A stretch of DNA of 64,000 nt from Thermasporomyces sp040195635 (GTDB lineage Bacteria > Actinomycetota > Actinomycetes > Propionibacteriales > Actinopolymorphaceae), in NCBI RefSeq assembly GCF_040195635.1, contig NZ_JBEFTX010000007.1:281077-345076 (forward strand), given 5' to 3'. Each line of letters begins with the position of its first letter. The first letter of the stretch is position 1. Of the stretch, positions 18,679 through 26,806 are shown piece after piece. The notes under the pieces were generated by a model. That model was not told where the DNA came from, searched no databases, and was given only the letters and a program-made list of their open reading frames with translations. The translations under genes were made by a program, and so were the position numbers.

Positions 18679-18884
18679 CAGGAAGCTCCTCGGGGTGCGG
18701 GGACGAAAATCTTCAGCGCACCCAGCGGGTCCACCTTCTGGACCGCTCTCTTGCGCTCCGAGACGAGTGTCCAGTTCCGGGTACGGCAGGTTGCGGCCGG
18801 CGGCACAGGGCGTACACGTAGGCTTGCGGAGGTGGCACGCGGTCGAGCGGGCGAGGGCGCCCGGCGCGGAGGAGGACGATCTAC
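18679..18884. promoter_or_regulatory. Divergent metH / PAC2 promoter region
   Basis: These 206 bases separate two divergent starts and must carry both promoters. On the metH strand, GGTGCG and CGCACC can pair around 17 bases just before the GAGGAG ribosome site. A second hairpin (GCGGTCCA with TGGACCCGC) lies upstream. Either could shape metH translation, but no known riboswitch consensus is complete here. Confidence 0.35.
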
Positions 18885-19736
18885 GTGACCGAGCTCGAAG
18901 GCTCGCTCCAGCTGCAGGATCCTGTCTTGCTCGCCGCCTTCGAGGGATGGAACGACGCCGCCGACGCCGCGAGTGCCACCCTCGACCATCTCGCGAGGGT
19001 GTGGAAGGCACGGACCATCGCCACGCTCGACGCCGACGACTACTACGACTTCCAGGTCAACCGGCCGACGGTCCACCTCGACAACGGCGTACGCACCATC
19101 ACCTGGCCGACCACGCGCGTCCTCGTGGCCACGCCGCCTGACGCGCCGCGTGACCTGGTCCTCGTCCGCGGTATCGAGCCGAACATGCGGTGGCGGCAGT
19201 TCTGCGACGAGATCCTGGCAGTCGCGGACACGGTGGGGGTCGAGATGTGTGTCCTCCTCGGCGCTCTGCTGGCCGACAGCCCGCACACCCGCCCCATTCC
19301 GGTCACCGCCAGCGCCACCGATCCCGAGTTGGCCGACGCGCTTGGGCTCACGATCTCGAAGTACGAGGGTCCGACCGGCGTCCTTGGCGTCCTCCAGGAC
19401 GGTTGCCTGCGTGCGTCCATGCCGGCGGTGTCGTTCTGGGCAGCGGTACCGCACTATGTCGCACAGCCACCGTGCCCCAAGGCGACGCTTGCCCTCCTGC
19501 GCAAGGTGGAGGACCTCCTCGACGTGGCGGTGCCCCTCGGTGACCTGCCCGAAGATGCCCGGGCGTGGGAACGCGGAGTCGACGACCTCGCCCGTGATGA
19601 CACCGAGGTGTCGGAGTACGTCCGCTCGTTGGAGCAGGCCCGCGACGCCGCCGACCTGCCGGAGGCCACCGGCGAGGCGATCGCCAAGGAGTTCGAACGG
19701 TACCTGCGCCGCCGCCCCGAACGCGGCGCCGAGTAG
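18885..19736 (+). CDS. PAC2-family protein (proteasome-assembly-chaperone-like fold)
   Basis: Cytosolic protein of 283 residues of the PAC2/DUF75 group. Characteristic segments are VLLAAFEGWNDAADAAS near the N-terminus, DADDYYDFQVNRPTVHL, LVLVRGIEPNMRWRQFCDEI, and AAVPHYVAQPPCPKATLALL. In actinobacteria with Pup-proteasomes this family is widespread, and structures resemble eukaryotic proteasome-assembly chaperones. A direct role in bacterial proteasome assembly is not settled. The GTG start has a GGAGGA site. It is convergent with mshC. Confidence 0.9.
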   Translation: MTELEGSLQLQDPVLLAAFEGWNDAADAASATLDHLARVWKARTIATLDADDYYDFQVNRPTVHLDNGVRTITWPTTRVLVATPPDAPRDLVLVRGIEPNMRWRQFCDEILAVADTVGVEMCVLLGALLADSPHTRPIPVTASATDPELADALGLTISKYEGPTGVLGVLQDGCLRASMPAVSFWAAVPHYVAQPPCPKATLALLRKVEDLLDVAVPLGDLPEDARAWERGVDDLARDDTEVSEYVRSLEQARDAADLPEATGEAIAKEFERYLRRRPERGAE

Positions 19737-19800
19737 GCCCGGATCCACGGCACAGGCCGGATCCGCAGCCCACTCCGCGGACACGCAGGTACGCCGGTCC

Positions 19801-19829
19801 CGCCGGGCTCGCCGGGCTCGCCGGGCTCG
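19801..19829. repeat. Nine-base tandem repeat between convergent genes
   Basis: CGCCGGGCT is repeated three times plus two bases, right at the 3' end of mshC and in the 95-base gap between convergent PAC2 and mshC genes. It looks like slippage. No function is evident. Confidence 0.7.
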
Positions 19830-19831
19830 GG

Positions 19832-21058
19832 TCAGAGCCGCACGCCCAGAAGGGCATCCACAGCGTCCCGGACGAGATCCGGCGCCCCGGTGTCAGGGCC
19901 GGCGTCGGCCAGGGTGGCGTCGGCCCACGCGTCGACCACGGCGAGAGCGGCCGGCGCGTCAAGGTCGGCCGCCAACGCCTCGCGGAGCCCATCCACCACC
20001 TTGCCGGCGTCGGCGCCGCTCGCCCGGTCCACCGCGGTCCGCCACCGGTCGAGGCGTTGCTCGGCCGCGCTCAGTCCCTCGGGAGTCCACTCCCAGTCGT
20101 CGCGGTAGTGGTGGGACAGAACGGTGAGCCGGATCGCCATCGGGTCGACGCCTTCGGCCCGCAGCCGCGAGGAGAACACGAGGTTTCCCTTGGACTTCGA
20201 CATCTTCTCGCCGTCGAGCCCGACCATGCCCTGGTAGGCGTACACCTGGGCGAAGGGCACACGGCCCGTGAGCACCTGGGCCTCAGAGGCGCACATCTCA
20301 TGGTGCGGGAAGATCAGGTCGGAGCCACCGCCCTGGACGTCGAAGCCCGTCCCCAGGTGCTCCAGCGCGATGGCCGCGCATTCGACGTGCCAGCCCGGTC
20401 GCCCGCGGCCCAGACCGGAGTCCCACGCCGGTTCGCCCGGGCGTTCGTGGCGCCAGAGCAGGCAGTCGAGAGGATCACGCTTGCCGGGCCGATCCGGATC
20501 GCCACCCCGCTCGGCCGAGAGCGAACGCATCTCCTCGCGCGAAAGGTGCGACACCTGACCGAACCTCGGGTCGGCGCCCACCTCGAAGTAGAGGTCTCCG
20601 TCCACGTCGTAGGCCACGCCACTGTCCCGCAGCCGTTCGACGGTGGCCGCCACGAGAGGGATCGACTCCACCGCGCCGACGAACTCCGCCGGCGGGATCA
20701 CCCGGAGCGCCGTCAGGTCCTCGCGGAACAGGTCCGTCTGCCGGGCGGCAAGGTCCCGCCAGTCCTCGCCGGTCTGTTCCGCACGTTCGAGCAGGGGATC
20801 GTCGATGTCGGTGACGTTCTGGACGTATCTGACCGTGAGACCCGCGTCGCGCCAGGCCCGCCCCAGCAGGTCGAACGCGACGTAGGTGGCGGTGTGACCG
20901 ACGTGGGTGGAGTCGTACGGCGTGATGCCGCAGACGTACATCCGCGCTCGGTCGCCGCTGGCGCTGATCCGCCGCTCGCCGCTCCCCTGGTCGTGGAGGA
21001 GCGGAATCTGACCCGCTCCAGGTAGTCGACGCACCTCCGGCGCGGCCCAGGCCTTCAT
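19832..21058 (-). CDS. mshC: Mycothiol ligase MshC (Cys:GlcN-Ins ligase)
   Basis: Joins cysteine to 1-D-myo-inosityl 2-amino-2-deoxy-glucopyranoside using ATP, the third enzymatic step of mycothiol synthesis. It is a cysteinyl-tRNA-synthetase relative of 408 residues. It has the zinc cysteine and MYVCGITPYDSTHVGHTATY (HIGH-like HVGH), the GKRDPLDCLLW and WHVECAAIALEHLG segments, and the nucleotide-binding signature KMSKSKGN. It lacks the tRNA-binding C-terminal domain, which sets it apart from CysS. The ATG at 21058 (MKAWAAPEVRRLPG) is the natural start. The much longer open frame upstream overlaps the next gene and is spurious. Confidence 0.96.
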   Translation of the reverse strand: MKAWAAPEVRRLPGAGQIPLLHDQGSGERRISASGDRARMYVCGITPYDSTHVGHTATYVAFDLLGRAWRDAGLTVRYVQNVTDIDDPLLERAEQTGEDWRDLAARQTDLFREDLTALRVIPPAEFVGAVESIPLVAATVERLRDSGVAYDVDGDLYFEVGADPRFGQVSHLSREEMRSLSAERGGDPDRPGKRDPLDCLLWRHERPGEPAWDSGLGRGRPGWHVECAAIALEHLGTGFDVQGGGSDLIFPHHEMCASEAQVLTGRVPFAQVYAYQGMVGLDGEKMSKSKGNLVFSSRLRAEGVDPMAIRLTVLSHHYRDDWEWTPEGLSAAEQRLDRWRTAVDRASGADAGKVVDGLREALAADLDAPAALAVVDAWADATLADAGPDTGAPDLVRDAVDALLGVRL

Positions 21059-21092
21059 GAGATCCGAGCCTAGCGGTCGCTGCCAAGTCGGC

Positions 21093-21893
21093 TCAGAACA
21101 CCGGCCAGGGGACGGACGGCCACCCGTCGCCGGGTTGGGGCAGGCGACCCTGCCGGTGCAGCCGGGCCAGCCGGGCCCGAAGGGCGGCGATCTCGTGGGC
21201 CTCCAGGAGCTCTGACAGGGAGCGACCCACCTGCCCGTCGAGTTCGCAGCCGAGGCGTTCGAGAACGTCGAGATCGGCCTGAGGCAGTGGCTCGCCCGCC
21301 CACCCCCACAGCACCGTGCGCAGCTTGTCGTCCTCGTGGAAACACAGACCGTGGTCGATACCGAACACGTGCCCGTCCTCGGCCAGCAGGACGTGCCCGC
21401 CCTTGCGGTCGGCGTTGTTGACGATCGTGTCGACGATCGCGATCCGCCGGAGCTGGTCGTGGTCGGCGTGGATGAGGAGTACTTCGTCGCCGTCGCCGTC
21501 GTACGCCTCCAGCACCGTCCTCCAGCCGTCGGGGACCGCTCCGCGGGGGACGATGTCGACCACGCCATGGTCAGGGTCGTGCTCGATCCACAGCTGGCAC
21601 ATGCCCTCGCCGAACGGCCCGTCCCGCAGCACGGTGGGTGGCACGAGGTCCCAGCCGGAGGCGGCCGAGAAGAGGTAGGTCGCCACCTCGCGGCGCGCCA
21701 GGCTGCCGTGGGCGAAATCCCAGAGCGGACGCTCACCACGGACAGGTTTGTAGACCCCCGCGACCGTGACGCCGTCAAGGCTGATCGAGCAGTAGAACGT
21801 CGCATTGGACGCCGACACCAGCCGACCCTCGACCTCGATCCGGCCACGACGAAGCAACTGGAGGGTGTCGGTGCTCTCTGGCAGGAGGTCCAC
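21093..21893 (-). CDS. SCO1664-family protein (PI3/4-kinase-like fold)
   Basis: Actinobacteria-specific protein of about 266 residues that constantly accompanies mshC. It has the SCO1664 hallmarks VYKPVRGERPLWDF, SLARREVATYLFSAASGWDL, VPPTV, and an ADRKGGHVLLAEDGHVFGIDHGL segment with the Asn/Asp pattern of atypical kinase folds related to phosphatidylinositol kinases. Conserved Lys, Asp and Asn suggest nucleotide binding, and no substrate is established. The GTG at 21893 is preferred; the longer frame runs through the DUF3090 gene. Its tight position in the cluster suggests a role linked to mycothiol or cell-envelope metabolism. Confidence 0.85.
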   Translation of the reverse strand: MDLLPESTDTLQLLRRGRIEVEGRLVSASNATFYCSISLDGVTVAGVYKPVRGERPLWDFAHGSLARREVATYLFSAASGWDLVPPTVLRDGPFGEGMCQLWIEHDPDHGVVDIVPRGAVPDGWRTVLEAYDGDGDEVLLIHADHDQLRRIAIVDTIVNNADRKGGHVLLAEDGHVFGIDHGLCFHEDDKLRTVLWGWAGEPLPQADLDVLERLGCELDGQVGRSLSELLEAHEIAALRARLARLHRQGRLPQPGDGWPSVPWPVF

Positions 21894-21921
21894 GTCGGTC
21901 AGTCCGGATCCGGTCCGCGTT

Positions 21922-22494
21922 TCAGGCCGAACGCCGGAAGCCGTTGAGCCGCGGGCACAGATGGCCCTCGGGGTCGAGCGGGTTGCCGCAGAACGGGCAC
22001 GGCGGCCGGCCCTGCGACACCACGGCCATCGCCCGCTGGACGAACGCCCGAGCCTGCGCACCGGTGATGCGTACGACAAGGGTCTCGGGGCCTTCGGCCT
22101 CCGGCTCCTCGTCGACCGGGGGCGGCGGGTCGGCCTCCTCCTCGGTCACTTCGTACGCCTCGATGATGACGCGTTCCTGCTCGCTGTCCCAGGCCAGACG
22201 CAGGGTGCCCACCCGGAACTCCTCGACGATCGGTTGCTCCAACGGCTCGTCATCAGACAGCTCCTGCGGGGCGACCGCCGGGATGACGGCGCTGCCACCG
22301 GTGAGGCGCAGGACCTCGTCCAGCATCGCGTCGACGCGCTCGGCGAGGACGGTGACCTGTTCCTTCTCCACCGCGACGGTGGTGAGGAGGTCCTCCGAAC
22401 GCGCCTGCAGGAAGAAGGTCCGTTGGCCGGGCTGTCCGACGGTGCCGGCGACGAACCGATGAGGAGCGTCGTGAAGGTGAACGACACGGGCCAT
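21922..22494 (-). CDS. DUF3090 family protein with C-terminal CxxC
   Basis: Conserved actinobacterial protein of 190 residues. It begins ARVVHLHDAPHRFVAGTVGQ with RTFFLQARSEDLLTTVAVEKEQV. An acidic proline-rich linker (EEEADPPPPVDEEPEAEGPE) follows. It ends in PCPFCGNPLDPEGHLCPRLNG, a two-cysteine plus one-cysteine cluster likely to bind zinc. The function is unknown. It is always neighbour to SCO1664 and the phosphomutase-like gene, as here, and is probably in one transcript with them. Confidence 0.9.
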   Translation of the reverse strand: MARVVHLHDAPHRFVAGTVGQPGQRTFFLQARSEDLLTTVAVEKEQVTVLAERVDAMLDEVLRLTGGSAVIPAVAPQELSDDEPLEQPIVEEFRVGTLRLAWDSEQERVIIEAYEVTEEEADPPPPVDEEPEAEGPETLVVRITGAQARAFVQRAMAVVSQGRPPCPFCGNPLDPEGHLCPRLNGFRRSA

Positions 22495-22593
22495 ACCTAG
22501 AAACCCTACGCGGTTCGTGTGTCGACCGTGTTCAGGGTCTACGCAGTCGAGTCAGCGGCCACGCCGTTGCCCGAAATCGCGGGCGTCCGCCCG

Positions 22594-23319
22594 TCAGCTG
22601 CCGCCACTTCCCGCGCCACCACCGACGGCCGCGTCGCTGTCGCCCGCCCCGCGTCGGGAGCGACGCCGGCGACGACGCGGAGGCACCAGTGCGGCAAGGT
22701 CACTTCCGGTGTCGTTGACGCGGACGACGAAGGTCTGGAGTGGCGCATAACGTACGACGCTGACCGAACAGGGATCGATCACGATCCGCTGGAACTGGTC
22801 GAGATGGACGCCCAACGCATCGGCGACGATCGCCTTGATCACGTCGCCGTGGCTCACCGCCACCCAGATGGCGTCGGGACCGTGCTCGGCTTCGATCCGG
22901 GCGTCCCATTCCCGCACTGCGGACACCGCGCGGTCGGCCATCGAACGCAGCGATTCGCCCCCCTCGCCCGGGAACGTCACACCACTCGGGTGCTGCTGGA
23001 CGACCTTCCACAGCGGGTCCTTCGCCAACTTCTTCAGCGGCTGCCCCTGCCAGTCGCCGTAGCGGACCTCGCCCAGGCGCTCGTCGACGACCGCCTCCGG
23101 GCGCCCGTCCAGCGCGGTCACGGCCTCGGCGGTCTGTTGGCAGCGATCGAGAGGGCTCGTGACAAGGCCTCTCACGGGGATCGTCCCGAACCGGCCGCCG
23201 AGATTCTCAGCCTGCTTGCGTCCGACGTCGTCGAGGCCGACGCCGGCGGTCCAGCCGGCGAGGACACCGTCGGCGTTGGCTTGGGTGCGTCCGTGCCGGA
23301 CGAGGAACAACGTGGCCAT
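22594..23319 (-). CDS. MSMEG_4193-family histidine phosphatase (phosphoglycerate-mutase-like)
   Basis: Member of the histidine phosphatase superfamily, 241 residues. The catalytic motif LVRHGRTQAN (His8 or 9) is present, with the second-site ALDGRPEAVVDERLGEVRYG, the acid in PGEGGESLRSMADRA and the second His in WVAVSHGDVIKAI. Family members dephosphorylate or isomerise small phosphates, and the substrate here is unknown. It has a low-complexity Arg/Gly/Ala tail (RRRRRRSRRGAGD). It lies between DUF3090 and uppP in the conserved cluster. Confidence 0.88.
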   Translation of the reverse strand: MATLFLVRHGRTQANADGVLAGWTAGVGLDDVGRKQAENLGGRFGTIPVRGLVTSPLDRCQQTAEAVTALDGRPEAVVDERLGEVRYGDWQGQPLKKLAKDPLWKVVQQHPSGVTFPGEGGESLRSMADRAVSAVREWDARIEAEHGPDAIWVAVSHGDVIKAIVADALGVHLDQFQRIVIDPCSVSVVRYAPLQTFVVRVNDTGSDLAALVPPRRRRRRSRRGAGDSDAAVGGGAGSGGS

Positions 23320-23350
23320 GACTCCCGAGCCTACGAGGTCGCTGCGCCGA

Positions 23351-24196
23351 TCAGCCGTACGGCATGAGGACGCCGAACGCCAGCAGGGTGAGCACCCCGG
23401 CGCCGAGCAGCGCTCGGTAGACCACGAACGGCCGGAAGTCGTGGGTGGAGATGTAGCGCATGAGGAACGCGATCACGAAGTAGCCGACCGCGAAGCTGAC
23501 CACGGTCGCCAGGATCGTCGGACCCCACGCCGGCGCCGTCTCGCCGCCGATGTCGAGGACCTCGAGGAACCCGGAGGCGAAGACCGCGGGGATCGCGAGC
23601 AGGAAGGAGTATTTCAGCGCGGCCTCCCGGGTGAAGCCCATGAGCAGCCCGGCCGTGATCGTGCCGCCGGACCGGGAGACGCCGGGGATCAGCGCCAGCG
23701 CCTGTGCGCACCCGAAGAGAAGGGCCTGCGGGAACGTCAGCCGGGTCAGCGGCTTGCGGTTGGCGGCCTTGGCGTCCACGATCCCGAGAATGAGGCCGAA
23801 CGCGATCAACGTGATCCCGACATAGACCAGGGACCGCAACGCCGTCTCGATGGTGTCCTGGAACAGATAGCCCATGATCCCGATCGGCAGCGTGCCGACG
23901 ATGATGTACCACCCCATCCGGGCGTCGGGGTGCCGTCGCAGCGCCGGCTGGAACAGCGCCACGGTCCAGGTGCGGATGATCGCCCAGATCTCCCGGCGGA
24001 AGTAGACGACGACGGCGGTCTCCGTGCCGAGTTGGATCACCGCCGTGAACGCCGCACCTGGGTCGCCCCAACCGGGCACCAACGCGCCGGCGATCCGAAG
24101 GTGCGCGCTCGACGAGATCGGCAGGAACTCAGTCAGCCCCTGCAGGAGCCCGAAGACCAGGGCGCCCAGCCAGCCGACCGTGTGGACCTGTTCCAC
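23351..24196 (-). CDS. uppP: Undecaprenyl-diphosphatase UppP (BacA)
   Basis: Integral membrane enzyme of 281 residues that recycles undecaprenyl pyrophosphate to the monophosphate carrier for wall synthesis. Motifs are FGLLQGLTEFLPISSSAHLRI, with the catalytic Glu and PISSS block, and ALIPGVSRSGGTI, with Ser and Arg. About eight hydrophobic helices are present. The GTG at 24196 ends 4 bases before the preceding gene. Placement in the mshC cluster matches other actinobacteria. Confidence 0.95.
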   Translation of the reverse strand: MEQVHTVGWLGALVFGLLQGLTEFLPISSSAHLRIAGALVPGWGDPGAAFTAVIQLGTETAVVVYFRREIWAIIRTWTVALFQPALRRHPDARMGWYIIVGTLPIGIMGYLFQDTIETALRSLVYVGITLIAFGLILGIVDAKAANRKPLTRLTFPQALLFGCAQALALIPGVSRSGGTITAGLLMGFTREAALKYSFLLAIPAVFASGFLEVLDIGGETAPAWGPTILATVVSFAVGYFVIAFLMRYISTHDFRPFVVYRALLGAGVLTLLAFGVLMPYG

Positions 24197-24200
24197 GCTC

Positions 24201-25253
24201 TTACTCCCCCACGCCGGATGCCACCAGGGCGCCGGCCATCGTCTGCAGTGTGGTGATCCGCTGCTCGACGGTCGCGCCGAACGGCAGGACGGACAGTGTG
24301 CTCACACCTGCCTCGGCGTAGCGGCGGAGGCGCGCCGCGATCCGCTCGGCGGGACCCAGGAGTGAGGTGTCGTCGACGAAGGCGAGCGGTACCGCGGCCG
24401 CCGCGTCACGATGCTGGCGGGCGAGGTACAGGTCTTGTACCCGGGCCGCCTCCTTTTCGTAACCCATGCGTACGGCCAGGGCGTTGTAGAAGTTCTTGTC
24501 ACGGCTTCCCATGCCGCCGAGGTAGAGCGCGGCGTAGTGGCGCACCGGGTCCGCGCACGCTGCCACGTCGTCGCCGACGACGGCTGGTACGCAGGCCACG
24601 ACGTCGAACTGCTCGGTGTCGTCGCGCCCGCCCCGGGTCCGGCCCGTACGAATGTGGGTCAACGACTCCGGAAGGTGGTCCGGTGCGACGAAAACGCCCA
24701 GCCACCCGTCGGCGATCTCTCCGGCGAGCGCCAGATTGGCCGGGCCCACGGCCGCGAGGTAGAGCGGGATACGGTCACGCACCGGCCGGACCGACAGGCG
24801 CAGCGCCTTCCCCGGACCATCCGGCAGTGGCAGGGTGAAGTACTCGCCGGTCCGGTCGAGCCGCTCCCGGTCAAGGACCGTCCGGACGACCTCGACGTAC
24901 TCCCGCGTGCGGTGGAGGGGCTTTCCGAACCGGACGCCGTACCACCCTTCGGAGACCTGCGGACCCGAGACGCCCAGCCCCAGCCGGAGCCTGCCGTGGG
25001 ACAGCGCGTCGAGGGTCACGGCCGTCATCGCGGTCATCGCCGGAGTGCGGGCCGGGATCTGGAAGACCGCGGAGCCGACGTCCATCCGCGCCGTGCGCGC
25101 CGCCACGGTGGCGAGGATCGTCGCCGCGTCGAAGCCGTAGGCCTCGGCCGCCCAGCAGACGGCGTAGCCGAGCCGGTCCGCCTCCTCCGCGAGTGCCAGG
25201 TTGGCCGTCAGGTCAGCCGTGTCCCAGGCGCTGAGGGTCACTCCCAGACGCAC
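24201..25253 (-). CDS. LLM-class F420-dependent oxidoreductase
   Basis: Luciferase-like TIM-barrel oxidoreductase of 350 residues. The profile begins VRLGVTLSAWDTADLTANLALAEEADRLGY and continues WAAEAYGFDAATILATVAARTARMDVGS, RLRLGLGVSGPQVSEGWYG, LYLAAVGPANLALAGEIADGW and the C-terminal STLSVLPFG. These are diagnostic of the F420-type rather than the flavin-type branch. The GTG at 25253 has an AAGGAGG site 8 bases upstream. The reading frame stays open further, to an ATG at 25331, but only this start fits the fold. The substrate is unknown. Many actinobacterial members reduce xenobiotics or lipids with reduced F420. Confidence 0.9.
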   Translation of the reverse strand: MRLGVTLSAWDTADLTANLALAEEADRLGYAVCWAAEAYGFDAATILATVAARTARMDVGSAVFQIPARTPAMTAMTAVTLDALSHGRLRLGLGVSGPQVSEGWYGVRFGKPLHRTREYVEVVRTVLDRERLDRTGEYFTLPLPDGPGKALRLSVRPVRDRIPLYLAAVGPANLALAGEIADGWLGVFVAPDHLPESLTHIRTGRTRGGRDDTEQFDVVACVPAVVGDDVAACADPVRHYAALYLGGMGSRDKNFYNALAVRMGYEKEAARVQDLYLARQHRDAAAAVPLAFVDDTSLLGPAERIAARLRRYAEAGVSTLSVLPFGATVEQRITTLQTMAGALVASGVGE

Positions 25254-25468
25254 GAAGGGTCCCTCCTTGTCCCGGTTGGACGTACGCAGGATCCTGCTCT
25301 CCGCGTGCTGCATGATCCTGGCGAGCGGCACGGTCCGGCGAGCCTACTTGTCGCTGCTGGGGGCCGCGCCGGCAGTGCGGGTCGACTAATGTCCCATACG
25401 CACTGCCGCCGGAACGGTCCCGCCGGCTCGGGGCGGCTGGCGTGTCGGGGACTGATTGGGGATCGTCG

Positions 25469-26452
25469 ATGGAGCAGCGGTACCTCGGGCGGACCGGACT
25501 CAGGGTCTCCCGGCTCGCGCTCGGCACCATGACCTGGGGTCGCGACACCGACCGGCACGAGGCCCGCGACCAGCTGACGGCGTTCGTCGAGGCCGGCGGG
25601 ACACTCGTCGACACGGCGGCCACCTACGCCGATGGTGACAGTGAACGGGTGCTCGGCACCCTGATCGGTGACCTGGTCCAGCGCGAGGAGCTGGTCCTGG
25701 CGACGAAGGCTGGTGTCTCCCAGCACACCGGCCAGCGACTCGTCGACGCCTCCAGGCGTACCCTCCTCGACGAGCTCGACGGCTCGCTGCGACGGCTCGA
25801 GGTCGACACCATCGACCTGTGGCAGGTCCACGCGTGGAGCGACGCCGCTCCGCTCGAGGAAACACTTGCCGCGCTGGACTTCGCGGTCTCCAGCGGGCGG
25901 GTCCGCTACGTCGGGGTGTCCAACTACACCGGGTGGCAGACCGGTGTCGCCGCGAGCCACCAGACCTCCTGGCCGGGGCGCTCACCCTTGGCATCGACCC
26001 AGGTGGAGTACTCCCTGCTCCAGCGGGGCATCGAACGCGAGGTCCTGCCCGCCGCGCGGGCGCTCGGCCTCGGCGTCCTCCCCTGGTCACCGCTCGGCAG
26101 GGGGGTGCTGACCGGGAAGTACCGCACCGGGACGCCCGCGGACTCCCGGGCCGCCTCCCCGCACTTCGAACGTTTCGTCGGCGTCTACCTCGACAAGCGC
26201 GGACACCGCGTCGTCGACGCGGTGTGCCGGGCGGCCGACGGGCTCGGACTGGCGCCGCTCGAGGTGGCTCTGGCGTGGGTCAGGGACCGGCCTGGCGTCA
26301 CCGCGCCCGTGGTCGGCGCCCGGACGGCCGCCCAGCTGCGGGGCTCGTTGACTGTGGAGGACGTCGAACTCCCCACGGAGATCGTCGCCGCGTTGGACGA
26401 CGTGTCGGAGATACCGCTCGGCTATCCCGAACGGACGATGTCCGAGCGGTGA
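25469..26452 (+). CDS. Aldo/keto reductase
   Basis: NADPH-dependent carbonyl reductase fold (TIM barrel), 327 residues. It starts MEQRYLGRTGLRVSRLALGTMTWG. The active-site Asp and Tyr are in VDTAATYADGDSERVLG, the Lys in ELVLATKAG and the His in DLWQVHAW. The cofactor loop is near the C-terminus (PGVTAPVVGARTAAQL). The GTG at 25442 would add nine unneeded residues. It is divergent from the F420 oxidoreductase, with about 215 bases between chosen starts. The substrate is unassigned. Confidence 0.92.
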   Translation: MEQRYLGRTGLRVSRLALGTMTWGRDTDRHEARDQLTAFVEAGGTLVDTAATYADGDSERVLGTLIGDLVQREELVLATKAGVSQHTGQRLVDASRRTLLDELDGSLRRLEVDTIDLWQVHAWSDAAPLEETLAALDFAVSSGRVRYVGVSNYTGWQTGVAASHQTSWPGRSPLASTQVEYSLLQRGIEREVLPAARALGLGVLPWSPLGRGVLTGKYRTGTPADSRAASPHFERFVGVYLDKRGHRVVDAVCRAADGLGLAPLEVALAWVRDRPGVTAPVVGARTAAQLRGSLTVEDVELPTEIVAALDDVSEIPLGYPERTMSER

Positions 26453-26543
26453 CCCCCGCCGCACCGGTGGCCGCAGACTGCTGCCACCCGGCTGTGCCGG
26501 TGTCGGTCCGCCACATGTCCGAATCGCGTGCCACCATGGAGCG

Positions 26544-26753
26544 ATGGCGGAGTACGAAACGCATCAGCTGAAGCTGCCGCGCACGCTCTCCCGACGAGTG
26601 GTGCGGCAGTTGCTTGTTGAACGCGCGGAGTACGGCGGCTGGGAGCTGGCACGGGTGCGGGTCTATCCCGACGGCCGGCGCACCGTCACCCTCCGGCGCC
26701 GGATCATCAGGGTCCACAAGACCCTGCCCACGGGGGCGACCGCGGTCGCCTGA
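26544..26753 (+). CDS. DUF5703 family small protein
   Basis: A 69-residue basic protein, MAEYETHQLKLPRTLSRRVV at the start and RVRVYPDGRRTVTLRRRIIR in the middle, matching the small actinobacterial DUF5703 family. No membrane segment, signal or catalytic motif is seen. The high Arg content and beta-rich pattern could suit nucleic-acid or protein binding, but the function is unknown. It lies 91 bases downstream of the aldo/keto reductase. Confidence 0.8.
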   Translation: MAEYETHQLKLPRTLSRRVVRQLLVERAEYGGWELARVRVYPDGRRTVTLRRRIIRVHKTLPTGATAVA

Positions 26754-26806
26754 CCTCGTGGCGTGTCCGGCCGCTGCGCCTGTCCGGCTGCCGGTCGGTG
26801 ACAGGC

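Noticed and set aside
18679..19011. Extended metH frame and a possible cobalamin riboswitch
   Set aside because: The upstream codons look like shadow sequence. A B12-box-like CCTGCC is present near 18785, but the rest of the riboswitch core is not.
21059..21847. Extension of the mshC frame to 671 codons
   Set aside because: The extra 263 codons lie inside the SCO1664-family gene in another frame and are not protein-like.
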